The notes below the pieces were generated by a model, which did no database searches, was not told where the DNA came from, and saw nothing but the letters and a program-made list of their open reading frames with translations. The position numbers were made by a program, and so were the translations under genes. This document shows, in pieces, positions 53,116-62,290 of a stretch of DNA of 64,000 bases (within the stretch, counting starts at the first letter, position 1; each line of letters starts with the position of its first letter). This DNA comes from Streptomyces minutiscleroticus (GTDB lineage: Bacteria; Actinomycetota; Actinomycetes; Streptomycetales; Streptomycetaceae), in the NCBI RefSeq assembly GCF_014650875.1, contig NZ_BMVU01000004.1, positions 124,001 through 188,000 of the forward strand, read 5' to 3'.

Positions 53116-53174
53116 CATTATCAAGAGCCAGCACGCTCAGGCAAATTGGCGATGGACGCCATCTCTTGATAATG
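53116..53174. repeat. 12-bp AT-rich inverted repeat with 35-bp spacer
   Basis: CATTATCAAGAG (53116-53127) and CTCTTGATAATG (53163-53174) are perfect complements; the spacer contains a TGGCG/CGCCA stem next to the right arm (53147-53161). Very AT-rich for this genome. Confidence 0.8.
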
Positions 53175-53556
53175 GGCCCATTCGCGCACGAGGGGGAGTT
53201 GGGCGGACAAGTGGGGACGGAACACACCGCGTGCATCCGTTCACGAACGACGCGCACCCTCCGCGCCGTGCGCGCGAGACGCCTCCGCAGTGGTGACCGT
53301 TCCGTGACCTCCGTCACGTCGGACCCTCGGCCACAGAAACCGGGCTTGGCCACCGAGCCCAACAGGTGGTAGGTCGCGGGCAATTCGGGCGTATTGCGGA
53401 AACACCATGATCACGGGCTTGATCAACTCTGTCCGCATTGCCCGTTACGGCGTCAGTCCGGTCCTGCGGACCCGGATTTCGGCCATCGGTTGAACAACTG
53501 TGGCGGACCACACGTTTCTTGAAGGTATGGAGGACCCCCTGGTACCGCTTGTACTC

Positions 53557-54375
53557 ATGTCCCACACCGCTCACATACGCAGCCACCGGAAGCCCCGGCG
53601 CAGCAACTCCAAGCTCGCCGTGCGGGCAGGAGTTGCCGGTGGCGTTCTCAGCACCCTGGCAGTGGCGGGTGCGTCCGGTTCGGCGAGTGCCGCCGACGCC
53701 GAGCCCGTGACGCAGACCCTCGAACTGCCGGCCCTGACGGCCGACATCTCGGCCCAGGTGGCCCAGTCGGCGGCCGCCACCCAGCAGGCCGCGGCCGACT
53801 ACCAGCTCCGGGCCGAGCGCGACGCGGCCGCCGCCAAGGCGGCCAGGCAGGCCGAGAAGGACCTCGCGGAGGCGAAGGCGAAGGCCGAGGCCAAGAAGAA
53901 GGCGGAGGCCAAGGCCGAGCGCGAGGCCGCCGAGCAGGCCGCCTCCCGCTCCGCCGAGCGGACCACGCTCACCACCACCGCCACGGCGGCGGCCTCCGAC
54001 ACCGTCGCCGCCCCGGCGGGCGGCAGTGTCGGGACGGTCATCGCCTTCCTCAAGGCACAGGTGGGCGACGCCTACGTCATGGGCGGCACCGGCCCGAACT
54101 CATGGGACTGCTCGGGCCTCGTCCAGGCCGCGTTCAGGCAGGTCGGCGTCGACCTGCCGCGCGTCTCCGGGGCCCAGTCGACGGCCGGCACCCCGGTCTC
54201 CCTGTCCAACCTCCAGGTCGGCGACATCCTCTACTGGGGTTCGGCCGGCTCGGCGTACCACGTGGGCGTCTACATCGGGAACGGCCAGTACCTCGACGCC
54301 GCCAACCCCTCCAAGGGCGTGGTGATCCAGGACCTGTCGGGCTACCCGGCGACGGGCGCGGTGCGCGTGCTCTGA
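53557..54375 (+). CDS. Secreted NlpC/P60 peptidoglycan hydrolase
   Basis: 272 residues. Signal sequence with basic n-region (MSHTAHIRSHRKPRRSNSK) and hydrophobic stretch, then an Ala/Lys/Glu-rich coiled-coil (~65-135), then the NlpC/P60 domain. Catalytic Cys is C185 (NSWDCSGLVQAAF), His is H235 (GSAYHVGVYIG). It cleaves D-Glu-mDAP-type bonds, with likely roles in growth or spore wall remodelling. The ATG at 53557 was chosen because it starts a normal signal peptide; no good ribosome site is near it. It ends before two strong terminators. Confidence 0.9.
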   Translation: MSHTAHIRSHRKPRRSNSKLAVRAGVAGGVLSTLAVAGASGSASAADAEPVTQTLELPALTADISAQVAQSAAATQQAAADYQLRAERDAAAAKAARQAEKDLAEAKAKAEAKKKAEAKAEREAAEQAASRSAERTTLTTTATAAASDTVAAPAGGSVGTVIAFLKAQVGDAYVMGGTGPNSWDCSGLVQAAFRQVGVDLPRVSGAQSTAGTPVSLSNLQVGDILYWGSAGSAYHVGVYIGNGQYLDAANPSKGVVIQDLSGYPATGAVRVL

Positions 54376-54408
54376 CCCCTCCGGGTCGCGGGCGCACGGC
54401 ACGAGAAC

Positions 54409-54451
54409 ACGGCAGGAGGGCCGCTTCCCGGGGGAGCGGCCCTCCTGCCGT
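54409..54451. terminator. Terminator 1 between NlpC/P60 and reductase genes
   Basis: Perfect 17-bp stem ACGGCAGGAGGGCCGCT with a 9-nt loop. Confidence 0.75.
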
Positions 54452-54453
54452 CG

Positions 54454-54493
54454 CCGTGCGCGGGGTCCGTGCGCGCACGGACCCCGCGCACGG
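54454..54493. terminator. Terminator 2, adjacent
   Basis: Perfect 19-bp stem CCGTGCGCGGGGTCCGTGC with a 2-nt loop, next to terminator 1, ending just before the convergent reductase gene. Confidence 0.75.
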
Positions 54494-54502
54494 ACCGCCG
54501 GG

Positions 54503-55792
54503 TCAGGCCTTCGGGGCCACCTTGCTCAGGCCGTTGATGATGCGGTCCATCGCGTCGCCGCCCGTCGGGTCGGTGAGGTTGGCGAGCATCTTCAGCGTGA
54601 ACCTCATCAGCAGCGGGTGGGTCAGGCCCCGCTGGGCGGCGATCTTCATGACCTTCGGGTTGCCGATGAGCTTCACGAAGGCGCGGCCCAGCGTGTAGTA
54701 CCCGCCGTAGGTGTCCTTGAGGATCTTCGGGTAGCCCTGCAGGGCCAGCTCGCGCTGGGCCGGGGTCGCGCGGGCGTGGGCCTGCACGATGACGTCGGCG
54801 GCGATCTGCCCCGACTCCATGGCGTACGCGATGCCCTCGCCGTTGAAGGGGTTCACCAGGCCGCCCGCGTCGCCGACCAGCAGCAGGCCCTTGGTGTAGT
54901 GCGGCTGGCGGTTGAACGCCATCGGCAGGGCGGCGCCGCGGATCGGGCCCGTCATGTTCTCCGGCGTGTAGCCCCACTCCTCGGGCATCGAGGCGCACCA
55001 GGCCTTGAGCACCTCGCGCCAGTCCAGCTCCTTGAAGGACTCGGAGGTGTTGAGGACGCCGAGGCCCACGTTGGAGGTGCCGTCGCCCATGCCGAAGACC
55101 CAGCCGTAGCCGGGCAGCAGGCGGTCCTCGCCGGGGCCGCGCCGGTCCCACAGCTCCAGCCACGACTCCAGGTAGTCGTCGTCGTGGCGCGGGGAGGTGA
55201 AGTACGTGCGGACCGCGACGCCCATCGGGCGGTCCTCACGGCGGTGCAGGCCCATCGCGAGGGACAGCCGCGTGGAGTTGCCGTCGGCGGCCACGACGAG
55301 CGGGGCGTGGAAGGTGACCTCGCGCTTGTCGTCACCCAGCTTGGCGTGCACGCCGGTGATGCGGCCCGTACGGTCGTCGACGACCGGGCCGCTCACGTTG
55401 CACCGCTCGTACAGCCGCGCGCCCGCCTTCTGCGCCTGGCGCGCCAGCTGCTCGTCGAAGTCGTCGCGCTTGCGGACGAGTCCGTAGTCGGGGTAAGAGG
55501 CGAGATCCGGCCAGTCGAGCTGGAGCCGGACGCCGCCGCCGATGATGCGCAGGCCCTTGTTGCGCAGCCAGCCCGCCTCCTCGGAGATGTCGATGCCCAT
55601 GGCGACGAGCTGCTTGACGGCGCGCGGGGTCAGGCCGTCGCCGCACACCTTCTCGCGCGGGAAGGCGGTCTTCTCCAGGAGCAGGACGTCGAGGCCCGCC
55701 TTGGCGAGGTGGTACGCGGTGGTGGAACCGGCTGGTCCGGCCCCGACGACGATCACATCGGCGGTGTGTTCGGAGAGGGGCTCGGTCGTCAC
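54503..55792 (-). CDS. Geranylgeranyl reductase family protein (MenJ-like)
   Basis: 429-residue FAD-dependent reductase. FAD site VIVVGAGPAGSTTAYHLAKAGLDVLLLEK, the family motif FPREKVCGDGLTPRAV, and LLLVGDAGGLVNPFNGEGIAYAMESG. The group reduces isoprenoid double bonds; in mycobacteria the homologue MenJ saturates the menaquinone side chain. Neighbouring menG and polyprenyl synthase support that role here, but archaeal-type lipid reduction or other isoprenoids cannot be excluded. GTG start. Confidence 0.9.
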   Translation of the reverse strand: MTTEPLSEHTADVIVVGAGPAGSTTAYHLAKAGLDVLLLEKTAFPREKVCGDGLTPRAVKQLVAMGIDISEEAGWLRNKGLRIIGGGVRLQLDWPDLASYPDYGLVRKRDDFDEQLARQAQKAGARLYERCNVSGPVVDDRTGRITGVHAKLGDDKREVTFHAPLVVAADGNSTRLSLAMGLHRREDRPMGVAVRTYFTSPRHDDDYLESWLELWDRRGPGEDRLLPGYGWVFGMGDGTSNVGLGVLNTSESFKELDWREVLKAWCASMPEEWGYTPENMTGPIRGAALPMAFNRQPHYTKGLLLVGDAGGLVNPFNGEGIAYAMESGQIAADVIVQAHARATPAQRELALQGYPKILKDTYGGYYTLGRAFVKLIGNPKVMKIAAQRGLTHPLLMRFTLKMLANLTDPTGGDAMDRIINGLSKVAPKA

Positions 55793-55889
55793 GGCGGGTT
55801 CTCCCCAGACTCGAAATCTGCGTGCTGACGGGCACTGGACATGGGCAGTCTATGCAGCGGTACTGGTCGACCGGCTGAAGGGCTGCCCC

Positions 55890-56399
55890 GTGACGAAACG
55901 AGCGCTTCCGGCAGTACGCCTGCGTGTCCCCACCCACGAGGACGCCTTCGCCTGGCACGAGGTCTTCGCCGACCCGGACGTCATGGAGTTCCTCGGCGGC
56001 CGGCCGGCGGAGCTGTCGGTGTACATGGAGCTGACCGCGCGCCAGCGCCGGCACGACGCCGAACTGGGCCACTGCCTGTGGACGCTGCTCGACGAGGAGG
56101 ACCGGGTCGTCGGCTTCACGGGCGCGCAGCCGTGGCCGCACGAGTGGGGTCCGGCGGGCGAGACCGAGATCGGCTGGCGGCTGGGCCGGGGGTACTGGGG
56201 CAAGGGGTACGTCACCGCCGCCGCGCTCACCGCGCTGGACCGGCTGCGGGCGGCGGGCGTCAAGGACGTGGTGGCGATGGTCGACGCGCGCAACGAGCGT
56301 TCCGCCGCGGTCGCCCGCCGCCTGGGCATGGAGCCGGCCGAGACGCTGACCGCACCGCGCTCGCGGCGGCCGGTGCGCTGCTACCGGCTGGCGCTCTGA
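55890..56399 (+). CDS. GNAT-family N-acetyltransferase
   Basis: 169 residues of the RimJ/RimL-type acetyltransferase group: VRLRVPTHEDAFAWHEVFADPDVMEFLGG, IGWRLGRGYWGKGYVTAAALTALDRL (acetyl-CoA loop) and MVDARNERSAAVARRLGMEPAET. GTG start with GAAGGG 8 nt upstream. Divergent from the reductase gene, 97 nt apart. Substrate unknown. Confidence 0.88.
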   Translation: MTKRALPAVRLRVPTHEDAFAWHEVFADPDVMEFLGGRPAELSVYMELTARQRRHDAELGHCLWTLLDEEDRVVGFTGAQPWPHEWGPAGETEIGWRLGRGYWGKGYVTAAALTALDRLRAAGVKDVVAMVDARNERSAAVARRLGMEPAETLTAPRSRRPVRCYRLAL

Positions 56400-56607
56400 G
56401 GCCGGCGTGCTGCTGCCGGTCGTCGCTCCGGGGCCGGTGCGTCGCTGCCGGCCGGCGCTCCGAGGCCGGCGCGGCGCGCTCCCCGGGCGGATCCGGCCGG
56501 TCTGCTTCCGGCCCCACCGGTTCCGGGCGGTGCCGTACGGGTACCCGACGACTTCCGGCAGGTACCCGTCAGGACTTGGCCTGCCGGCACCGCTGGGGGT
56601 GACATCT

Positions 56608-57012
56608 GTGCGCATAACACCCAAGACACCCGAAGTACGGGTGCCGAAGCTGGTCGGCCTGATGGCCGCGGACGCACGCGAGGCGGCGGAGGCGGGCGGG
56701 GTGCAGCTCTCCGCGCCCGACCGGCCCGACTTCCACGGGACCGTCGTCGACCACGTCGTACGGCAGTACCCGCCGTCCGGCGTCGAGGTGCCGCGCGGCG
56801 CCGTGGTCACCGTGTGGTTCGACTTCGGGGAGGGCGAGGGCGACGGGGGCGCGGGCGTGCACGAGCCGCGGCGGCCCGGTCCGGAGCCGGGCGGCGTGCT
56901 CCGCGAACTCGACGAACCGCCGGCCGTCCCGGAGGGCCCGCTCCCGCCGTCCGGTCCGGAGGGCCCGGACGGCCCGAAGGACCCGGACGACCCGGTCCCG
57001 GTGGCCGGCTAG
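56608..57012 (+). CDS. Small single-PASTA-domain protein
   Basis: 134 residues. One PASTA repeat: EVRVPKLVGLMAADAREAAEAGGVQL ... VVRQYPPSGVEVPRGAVVTVWF. No membrane helix or kinase domain; the remaining ~70 residues are acidic and Pro/Gly-rich. PASTA domains sense peptidoglycan fragments when part of PknB-type kinases; the function of a lone cytoplasmic one is unknown. GTG 56608 has GGGGGT 8 nt upstream; GTG 56599 is a possible alternative. Confidence 0.78.
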   Translation: MRITPKTPEVRVPKLVGLMAADAREAAEAGGVQLSAPDRPDFHGTVVDHVVRQYPPSGVEVPRGAVVTVWFDFGEGEGDGGAGVHEPRRPGPEPGGVLRELDEPPAVPEGPLPPSGPEGPDGPKDPDDPVPVAG

Positions 57013-57019
57013 CGGCCCT

Positions 57020-57052
57020 CCCCGGCACGGGACGCGCGGTCCCGTGCCGGGG
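57020..57052. terminator. Bidirectional terminator PASTA / menG
   Basis: Perfect 14-bp stem CCCCGGCACGGGAC / GTCCCGTGCCGGGG with a 5-nt loop, between convergent genes. Confidence 0.7.
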
Positions 57053-57117
57053 GGATCGGGGGCGTCCCCCGGCCGGAACGGGGTCGGAGGCGTCCCCGGC
57101 CGCCCGGGGCGTCTCCG

Positions 57118-57813
57118 TCAGTCCTGCTTGAAGCCCCGGTGCAGGGCGACGATGCCGCCGGTGAGGTTGCGCCAGGCCACCTTCGACCAGCCGGCCCCGC
57201 GCAGCCGCTCGGCGAGTTCGGGCTGGGCGGGCCAGGAGCGGATGGACTCGGCGAGGTAGACGTAGGCGTCGGGGTTGGAGGAGACCGCGCGGGCGACCGG
57301 CGGCAGCGCGCGCATCAGGTACTCGGTGTAGACGGTGCGGAACGGCGTCCACGTCGGGTGCGAGAACTCGCAGATCACGATCCGCCCGCCGGGCCGGGTG
57401 ACGCGGTACAGCTCGCGCAGCGCCGTGTCGGTGTCCTGCACGTTGCGCAGGCCGAAGGAGATCGTCACCGCGTCGAAGGTGTCGTCGCGGAACGGCAGCC
57501 TCGTGGCGTCGCCCGCCGTGAACGGCAGCCAGGACCGCCGCCTCTTGCCGACCTGGAGCATGCCGAGGGAGAAGTCGCACGGCACCACGTAGGCGCCGGT
57601 GCGGGCGAAGGGCAGCGAGGAGGTGCCCGTGCCGGCGGCGAGGTCGAGGACCTTCTGCGCGGGGCGCGCGTCGACCGCCCTCGCGACCTCCCTGCGCCAC
57701 AACCGGTCCTGGCCGAGGGACAGCACGTCGTTGGTGAGGTCGTACCGTTCCGCCACGTCGTCGAACATCGAGGCGACTTCGTGCGGCTGCTTGTCCAGGG
57801 ATGCGCGGGTCAC
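57118..57813 (-). CDS. menG: Demethylmenaquinone methyltransferase
   Basis: 231 residues, UbiE/MenG family SAM methyltransferase making menaquinone from demethylmenaquinone. Motifs: [44 protein letters not shown] (SAM), [31 protein letters not shown] start (VTRASLDKQ) preceded by GGGGA; ATG 57822 is the alternative. Confidence 0.94.
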   Translation of the reverse strand: MTRASLDKQPHEVASMFDDVAERYDLTNDVLSLGQDRLWRREVARAVDARPAQKVLDLAAGTGTSSLPFARTGAYVVPCDFSLGMLQVGKRRRSWLPFTAGDATRLPFRDDTFDAVTISFGLRNVQDTDTALRELYRVTRPGGRIVICEFSHPTWTPFRTVYTEYLMRALPPVARAVSSNPDAYVYLAESIRSWPAQPELAERLRGAGWSKVAWRNLTGGIVALHRGFKQD

Positions 57814-57878
57814 GGTCCCCATTGTGGCAGGACGGGCCGGACGCCCGGCAGGCGCCCGGCCCGTACCGCGGCACGGGT

Positions 57879-59201
57879 TCACCGGGGCAGCAGACGCGGC
57901 TTCCTGCGCGCCGCCACGTCCTCCACCCAGCCGGCGAGCGGCACGACCGCCGCGATCAGCACCCAGCCGACGCCGAACAGGAACCACTGGCTCTCCAGCG
58001 GCAGGTACCTCTCGAAGGCCGGCACGTCCCAGAACGTGTCGATCAGCGGCACCGCCAGGATCAGCGCGATCTCGTGCCAGAGGTAGAGCGTCACGGCCCG
58101 CGCGTTGAAGACCGTCACGGCCCGGTCCAGCCACCGCACGCGCGCCAGGCCCGCGAAGTCGACCGCGAACCGCTCCTTGGCGTACATCAGCAGCGTCACG
58201 AAGCCCGCCGAGAAGAACGCCTGGGCGAGCGGGATGTCGTCCAGGTCGTAACCGCCGTACTCCCCCTGGTGCGCGAACGCGTACCACGCGCCGTACGCGA
58301 GGGCCGCGAGCGACAGCGGCGCCACCGCCGCCGGGCGCCACCGCCGCAGCAGCCCGTCGCGGTGCGCGAAGCCGAGCAGCCAGCAGAAGAGGTAGGTGGC
58401 GAGGTCGGTGAGCGCGCTGCCGAGCCGGCCGTCCGGCGGCTGCCACACGTACCGGAACACCACGGCCGGCGCCAGGGAGGCCAGCAGCACGGGCCCGGGC
58501 GCCAGGCGGAAGAGGCGCAGCAGGAGCGGCGAGAGCAGCACGAACCACAGGTACGTCCGCAGGTACCAGAGGATCTCCCAGGCCTGCTCGCCCCAGGCGC
58601 TGCCCGGCGGATCGCCGAGCGGCACCGCCCAGAACACGATCCGCCGGTCCGGCACCCAGCCGTGGACCAGCATGGCGAGCACCACGAAGAAGCCCCAGAA
58701 CCACAGCGGCGGCAGCAGCCGGCGCAGCCGGCTCCTGATCACCTTGCCCGCGGGCCGCTCCAGCGACTTCGCCATCAGGGTGCCGGCCAGCGCGAACATG
58801 ACGCCCATGGAGGGGAACACCATGCCCGCCCACGGCCAGCCGAAGGTGTGGTACGTGACGACCCGGACCAGTGCGACGGCGCGCAGCACGTCGAAGTAGC
58901 GGTCCCGGCCGCCCTTCCCCGCCGGCTCCGCCCGCTCCGGTTCCGGTTCCGGCTCCCGCTCCGGGGGCGCCTCCCGGACCGGTTCCGGTCGGGGCTCCGC
59001 CCCGGCCACCGGCGGCGGGACCGTGGTCCCGGCGTACGGCTCCGGCTCGTACACGCCGTACGTACCGTGCATGCCGTGCGTGCCGTGCGTCTGCGGATAC
59101 GGGCCGTACGCCTGCCCGGTCCCGTCGTACGGGCCGTACGACGGGACCGGGGGATGCGGATCGTACGGCTCGTACGGCTGCGGCTCCGTGCCCCGGGCCA
59201 T
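57879..59201 (-). CDS. Acyltransferase-3 family membrane acyltransferase
   Basis: 440 residues. After ~95 residues of Tyr/Pro/Gly-rich, cytoplasmic-looking sequence ([18 protein letters not shown]...), the acyltransferase-3 domain starts [23 protein letters not shown] (conserved His) and has ~10 membrane helices. It probably O-acylates the sugar polymer made by the preceding gene, with which it shares one base (TGATG). Acyl donor unknown. Confidence 0.88.
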   Translation of the reverse strand: MARGTEPQPYEPYDPHPPVPSYGPYDGTGQAYGPYPQTHGTHGMHGTYGVYEPEPYAGTTVPPPVAGAEPRPEPVREAPPEREPEPEPERAEPAGKGGRDRYFDVLRAVALVRVVTYHTFGWPWAGMVFPSMGVMFALAGTLMAKSLERPAGKVIRSRLRRLLPPLWFWGFFVVLAMLVHGWVPDRRIVFWAVPLGDPPGSAWGEQAWEILWYLRTYLWFVLLSPLLLRLFRLAPGPVLLASLAPAVVFRYVWQPPDGRLGSALTDLATYLFCWLLGFAHRDGLLRRWRPAAVAPLSLAALAYGAWYAFAHQGEYGGYDLDDIPLAQAFFSAGFVTLLMYAKERFAVDFAGLARVRWLDRAVTVFNARAVTLYLWHEIALILAVPLIDTFWDVPAFERYLPLESQWFLFGVGWVLIAAVVPLAGWVEDVAARRKPRLLPR

Positions 59202-61567
59202 CAGTTCGCCCCGGCCGGGGTGCCGACCTCGCCGGTGCGCTTGAGCTTCTGCCAGCGCAGGCGGCCGCCGGTCAGCGCGGTGACGCAGGAGTGGATGAGG
59301 ACGAGGTACATCATCTGCCGGTAGGCGAGCTGCTGGAGCGGCATCATCAGCAGGTGGCGGTACCGCTCGCGGTCGAGCCGGAACGCGTAGGCCGCGCACA
59401 CGAGCTGGACCGCCAGCACCGCCAGCCAGGCGAGCAGGGACGCCCTGAAGTCGACGAAGACCATCGCGTAGACCGTGAACACGTCGATCAGCGGCGCGAA
59501 CACCGGCGTGACGATCTGGAACAGCACCACCAGCGGCATGCCCACCCGGCCGAAGCGGCCCGAGGGCCCCTTGTCCGTCAGCGACCCGCGGTGCTTCCAC
59601 AGGGCCTGCATCGTGCCGTACGACCAGCGGTAGCGCTGGCTCCACAGCTGCTTGAGCGAACCGGGCGCCTCCGTCCAGGCCCTGGCGTGCTCCTGGTAGA
59701 CCACGCGCCACCCGGCGCGGTGCAGCGCGATGGTGATGTCGGTGTCCTCGGCGAGCGTGTCCTCGCTCATGCCGCCGGCCTCCAGCACGGCCTCCCGGCG
59801 GAACGCGCCGATCGCGCCCGGGATGGTGGGCATGCAGCGCAGCAGGTCGTACATGCGGCGGTCGAGGTTGAAGCCCATCACGTACTCGATGTGCTGCCAG
59901 GCGCCGATGACCGTCCTCCGGTTGCCGACCTTGGCGTTGCCCGCGACCGCGCCGACCTCCGGGTCCGCGAAGGGCTGCACGAGGTGGCGGACGGTGTCCG
60001 GCTCGAAGACGGTGTCGCCGTCCATCATCACGACGATGTCGTGACCGGCGTGGCGCACGCCGTTGTTCAGGGCGGCCGGCTTGCCCGCGTTCTCCTGCCG
60101 GACGACGCGGACGTTGGGCAGCCCCAGCGACTCGGCGATCTCGGCGGTGCCGTCGGTCGAGCCGTCGTCCACGACGATGATCTCGATGGGGTGCGTGCTG
60201 CGCGCCAGGGAACCGAGGGTGTTGGCGATGCACTCCTTCTCGTTGTACGCGGGCACGATCACGCTCACCGGGCGGGTGACCGGAGGCCCCCACGAGAAGC
60301 GGCGCTTGTTGCGCTTGCGGTGGTGCCGGCGGGCCAGGACCAGCATCATCCCGAAGCGGGCCAGGACGGCGACGCCGACGACCCCGAGGCCCGTGGCGAG
60401 TCCTGGCACGGTCCACTCGGCCACGGCGACGGCCGCGACCAGCGCCTTGCCCTCGTACAGCGTCGTGCCGGTGGCCTCGCGGTGCGCGGCCTGGAGCGCG
60501 GAGCCGGCGGAACCCGCCCCGCCGCCCTGGCCGTCCCGACCGCCGGGCGGTGCGCCAGCCGGGGCCCCGGTGTCCGCCCGCTCGCCGTCCGCCTGCCCGG
60601 TGCCCGCGTCGTCCGTACCGTCGGCGGTGTCGGCGGTGTCCGCACCGTCCGTACCGCTCGCGGCGGACGTGCCCGCGGCCCGGCCGTCGGCGGCCTGCTG
60701 GGCGCCGCTGACCGTGGTGAAGGTGTAGCCCTTCGCCTTCATCCTCTCGATGTAGGTGCCGAGCGCCTTCACCGTCTGCGCGCGGTCGCCGCCCGCGTCG
60801 TGGAAGAGCACCACGGCGCCCTCGCCGTCCTCCGGCGTGGCCCATTTGATGATCTTGGAGACGCCGGGCCTCTTCCAGTCGTCGCTGTCGGTGTCGACGA
60901 AGACGCTGGTGTAGCCCTGCTCGCCGAGCTTCTGGTAGACGGGCCAGCTGTAGTTGTCGATGGCGTCCGTCTCCGAGGAGTACGGGGCGCGGAACAGCGT
61001 CGTCGTGATGCCCGCGGCGCCCGCGAGCGCGAGCTGCGTCTGCTCGATCTCCCGGGTGATCCGGGCGTCGCTCTGGTACGACAGGTCGACGTGCGTGAAG
61101 GTGTGGATGCCCACCTCGTTGCCCTGGTCGACCAGGTTCCTCACGATGCCCGGGTAGCGCGAGACCATCGAGCCGACCAGGAAGAAGGTGCCCGGCACGT
61201 CGTGCTCCTCCAGCACCTTCAGCACCTGCGGGGTCCAGGTCGGGTCGGGGCCGTCGTCGAAGGTGAGCACGATGGTCCTGTCCGGCGCGGACCCGTTCTG
61301 CGCCTCGCCGCCCGGGAAGGACAGGATCGGCCCGCCCTCCAGGACGTCGTCGGGGACGTCGCCGGAGCCGGCGCCGGTGCGCACGCGCTCGTCGCCGCCG
61401 ACCTCGGCACGCAGATAGCCGTCGAGCAGCATCACGCTGGTCAGCGCGAGCAGCAGGAGCAGGGCGAGGATGACGCGCGGCCGCTGCAGCGCCGCGGCGC
61501 GGCCCGCGGCCCGCTCCATCCGGGTGGGTGCGCGGCGGCGGCCGCGCGGGGACGTCGTCGTGGTCAT
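59201..61567 (-). CDS. Fused polysaccharide deacetylase / GT2 glycosyltransferase (MatB-like)
   Basis: 788 residues. Membrane helix (~31-50), extracytoplasmic NodB deacetylase (~95-290: [12 protein letters not shown] with Asp pair, [13 protein letters not shown] with two His, LFRAPYSSE), a low-complexity Gly/Asp linker, membrane helices, then a GT2 synthase (~430-650: [45 protein letters not shown]) and C-terminal helices. The architecture matches Streptomyces MatB/PgaC-PgaB-like proteins that make and deacetylate beta-1,6-GlcNAc-type matrix polymers. It follows the small membrane protein by 19 nt. Confidence 0.9.
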   Translation of the reverse strand: MTTTTSPRGRRRAPTRMERAAGRAAALQRPRVILALLLLLALTSVMLLDGYLRAEVGGDERVRTGAGSGDVPDDVLEGGPILSFPGGEAQNGSAPDRTIVLTFDDGPDPTWTPQVLKVLEEHDVPGTFFLVGSMVSRYPGIVRNLVDQGNEVGIHTFTHVDLSYQSDARITREIEQTQLALAGAAGITTTLFRAPYSSETDAIDNYSWPVYQKLGEQGYTSVFVDTDSDDWKRPGVSKIIKWATPEDGEGAVVLFHDAGGDRAQTVKALGTYIERMKAKGYTFTTVSGAQQAADGRAAGTSAASGTDGADTADTADGTDDAGTGQADGERADTGAPAGAPPGGRDGQGGGAGSAGSALQAAHREATGTTLYEGKALVAAVAVAEWTVPGLATGLGVVGVAVLARFGMMLVLARRHHRKRNKRRFSWGPPVTRPVSVIVPAYNEKECIANTLGSLARSTHPIEIIVVDDGSTDGTAEIAESLGLPNVRVVRQENAGKPAALNNGVRHAGHDIVVMMDGDTVFEPDTVRHLVQPFADPEVGAVAGNAKVGNRRTVIGAWQHIEYVMGFNLDRRMYDLLRCMPTIPGAIGAFRREAVLEAGGMSEDTLAEDTDITIALHRAGWRVVYQEHARAWTEAPGSLKQLWSQRYRWSYGTMQALWKHRGSLTDKGPSGRFGRVGMPLVVLFQIVTPVFAPLIDVFTVYAMVFVDFRASLLAWLAVLAVQLVCAAYAFRLDRERYRHLLMMPLQQLAYRQMMYLVLIHSCVTALTGGRLRWQKLKRTGEVGTPAGAN

Positions 61568-61586
61568 GAGTGCGGCTGCCCCCGGC

Positions 61587-61982
61587 TCAGTCGGCGTCGG
61601 CGGCCGCGGAGGCGGACGCCGGGGCGGTGGGGGCGGTGGACGGCGCGGCGCCCGTGGGCGCGCCCGACGGCGGGGTGCCGGTGGGCCGCGCGGGCGGGGT
61701 GCCGTCGCCGGGGACCGCGTTCCGCGCGCCGTCCGGACCGCCGCCGGCGAACGGCAGGAGCGAGGAGGGGGCGAGGGAGGTCCCGAAGCCCATGAAGGCC
61801 ATGCCCAGCACGGCCGCGTACCCGAGACAGACGATGCCGACGAGGGTGCCGATCCGGCGCAGCAGCCTGGCCCGGCGCCCGGAGTTGTCGACGAAGACGG
61901 GGCCTTCTTCAGGCCCGTTGCCGCGTTTGCGGCGGCGGCCGCGCACGACCGCGCGGTTTTCGATGGCAGGCTCGGAATGCAT
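61587..61982 (-). CDS. Small single-pass membrane protein, first gene of polysaccharide operon
   Basis: 131 residues, one helix (LLRRIGTLVGIVCLGYAAVLGMAFMGF) and a Pro/Ala/Thr-rich exterior tail. No domain recognised. Its position before a fused deacetylase/glycosyltransferase recalls the MatA-MatB pair of S. lividans, suggesting a partner of the synthase. The ATG lies 7 nt after a TAATAT hexamer without a normal ribosome site. Confidence 0.75.
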   Translation of the reverse strand: MHSEPAIENRAVVRGRRRKRGNGPEEGPVFVDNSGRRARLLRRIGTLVGIVCLGYAAVLGMAFMGFGTSLAPSSLLPFAGGGPDGARNAVPGDGTPPARPTGTPPSGAPTGAAPSTAPTAPASASAAADAD

Positions 61983-61989
61983 TCCCCGG

Positions 61990-61995
61990 ATATTA
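61990..61995 (-). promoter_or_regulatory. Possible -10 element, leaderless start of polysaccharide operon
   Basis: TAATAT on the minus strand, 7 nt before the ATG at 61982. A GGACG/CGTCC inverted repeat lies just upstream. No strong -35. Confidence 0.4.
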
Positions 61996-62233
61996 GGACG
62001 GCTTTATGTGGCGTCCTCCCCTGCTTTCATGTGAGGCGGCTTTGAGAAACGCCCGGACCTGTCCTTTCCCTTTGAGAATGCCAGCCGCACGACATCTCCG
62101 CAGGTCACCGAGGAGGTACCGAACACCCTGCCCAAGGCGGCGAATTAAGGATTTCCACCCGCCCGCACCCGTGCACCTCCTGTAGGTTTGCTGTCCGCAC
62201 GGACCCCAGCCGGATGTGAGACATTCCCACTCC

Positions 62234-62252
62234 GGAAACACGCTTTGTTTCC
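62234..62252. promoter_or_regulatory. Palindrome GGAAACA/TGTTTCC before GH18-like gene
   Basis: Perfect 7-bp arms with a 5-bp centre (GGAAACACGCTTTGTTTCC), 38 nt upstream of the start. Possible operator; protein unknown. The 308-nt region 61983-62290 holds no gene. Confidence 0.5.
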
Positions 62253-62290
62253 GTGCCGAGACAGAAATCACGAGAGCGGGTGCATGCGCG

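Larger units (their letters stand above)
52801..53556. other. Divergent regulatory region nuoA / NlpC-P60 gene
   Basis: 756 nt without a gene. It is AT-richer than its surroundings and holds the nuoA -10 (52940-52945), the Rex-type palindrome, an AT-rich inverted repeat (53116-53174) and the palindrome TGTGGCGGACCACA at 53499-53512 close to the NlpC/P60 start. Another outward-facing repeat, TCACGAACGTCTTTGTGA, lies near 52978-52995. Confidence 0.6.

Noticed and set aside
52960..53556. c-di-AMP (ydaO/yuaA-type) riboswitch before the NlpC/P60 gene
   Set aside because: Such switches occur before wall hydrolases in Streptomyces, but I could not find the conserved core pieces (the GGGGAACC and GGGUGAAUC type segments) in this spacer.
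57860..57890. Third copy of the 50-bp palindromic element near the acyltransferase stop
   Set aside because: Only a short GCACGGGTTCACCGG-like stretch matches; the CTAG and the pairing arms are absent.
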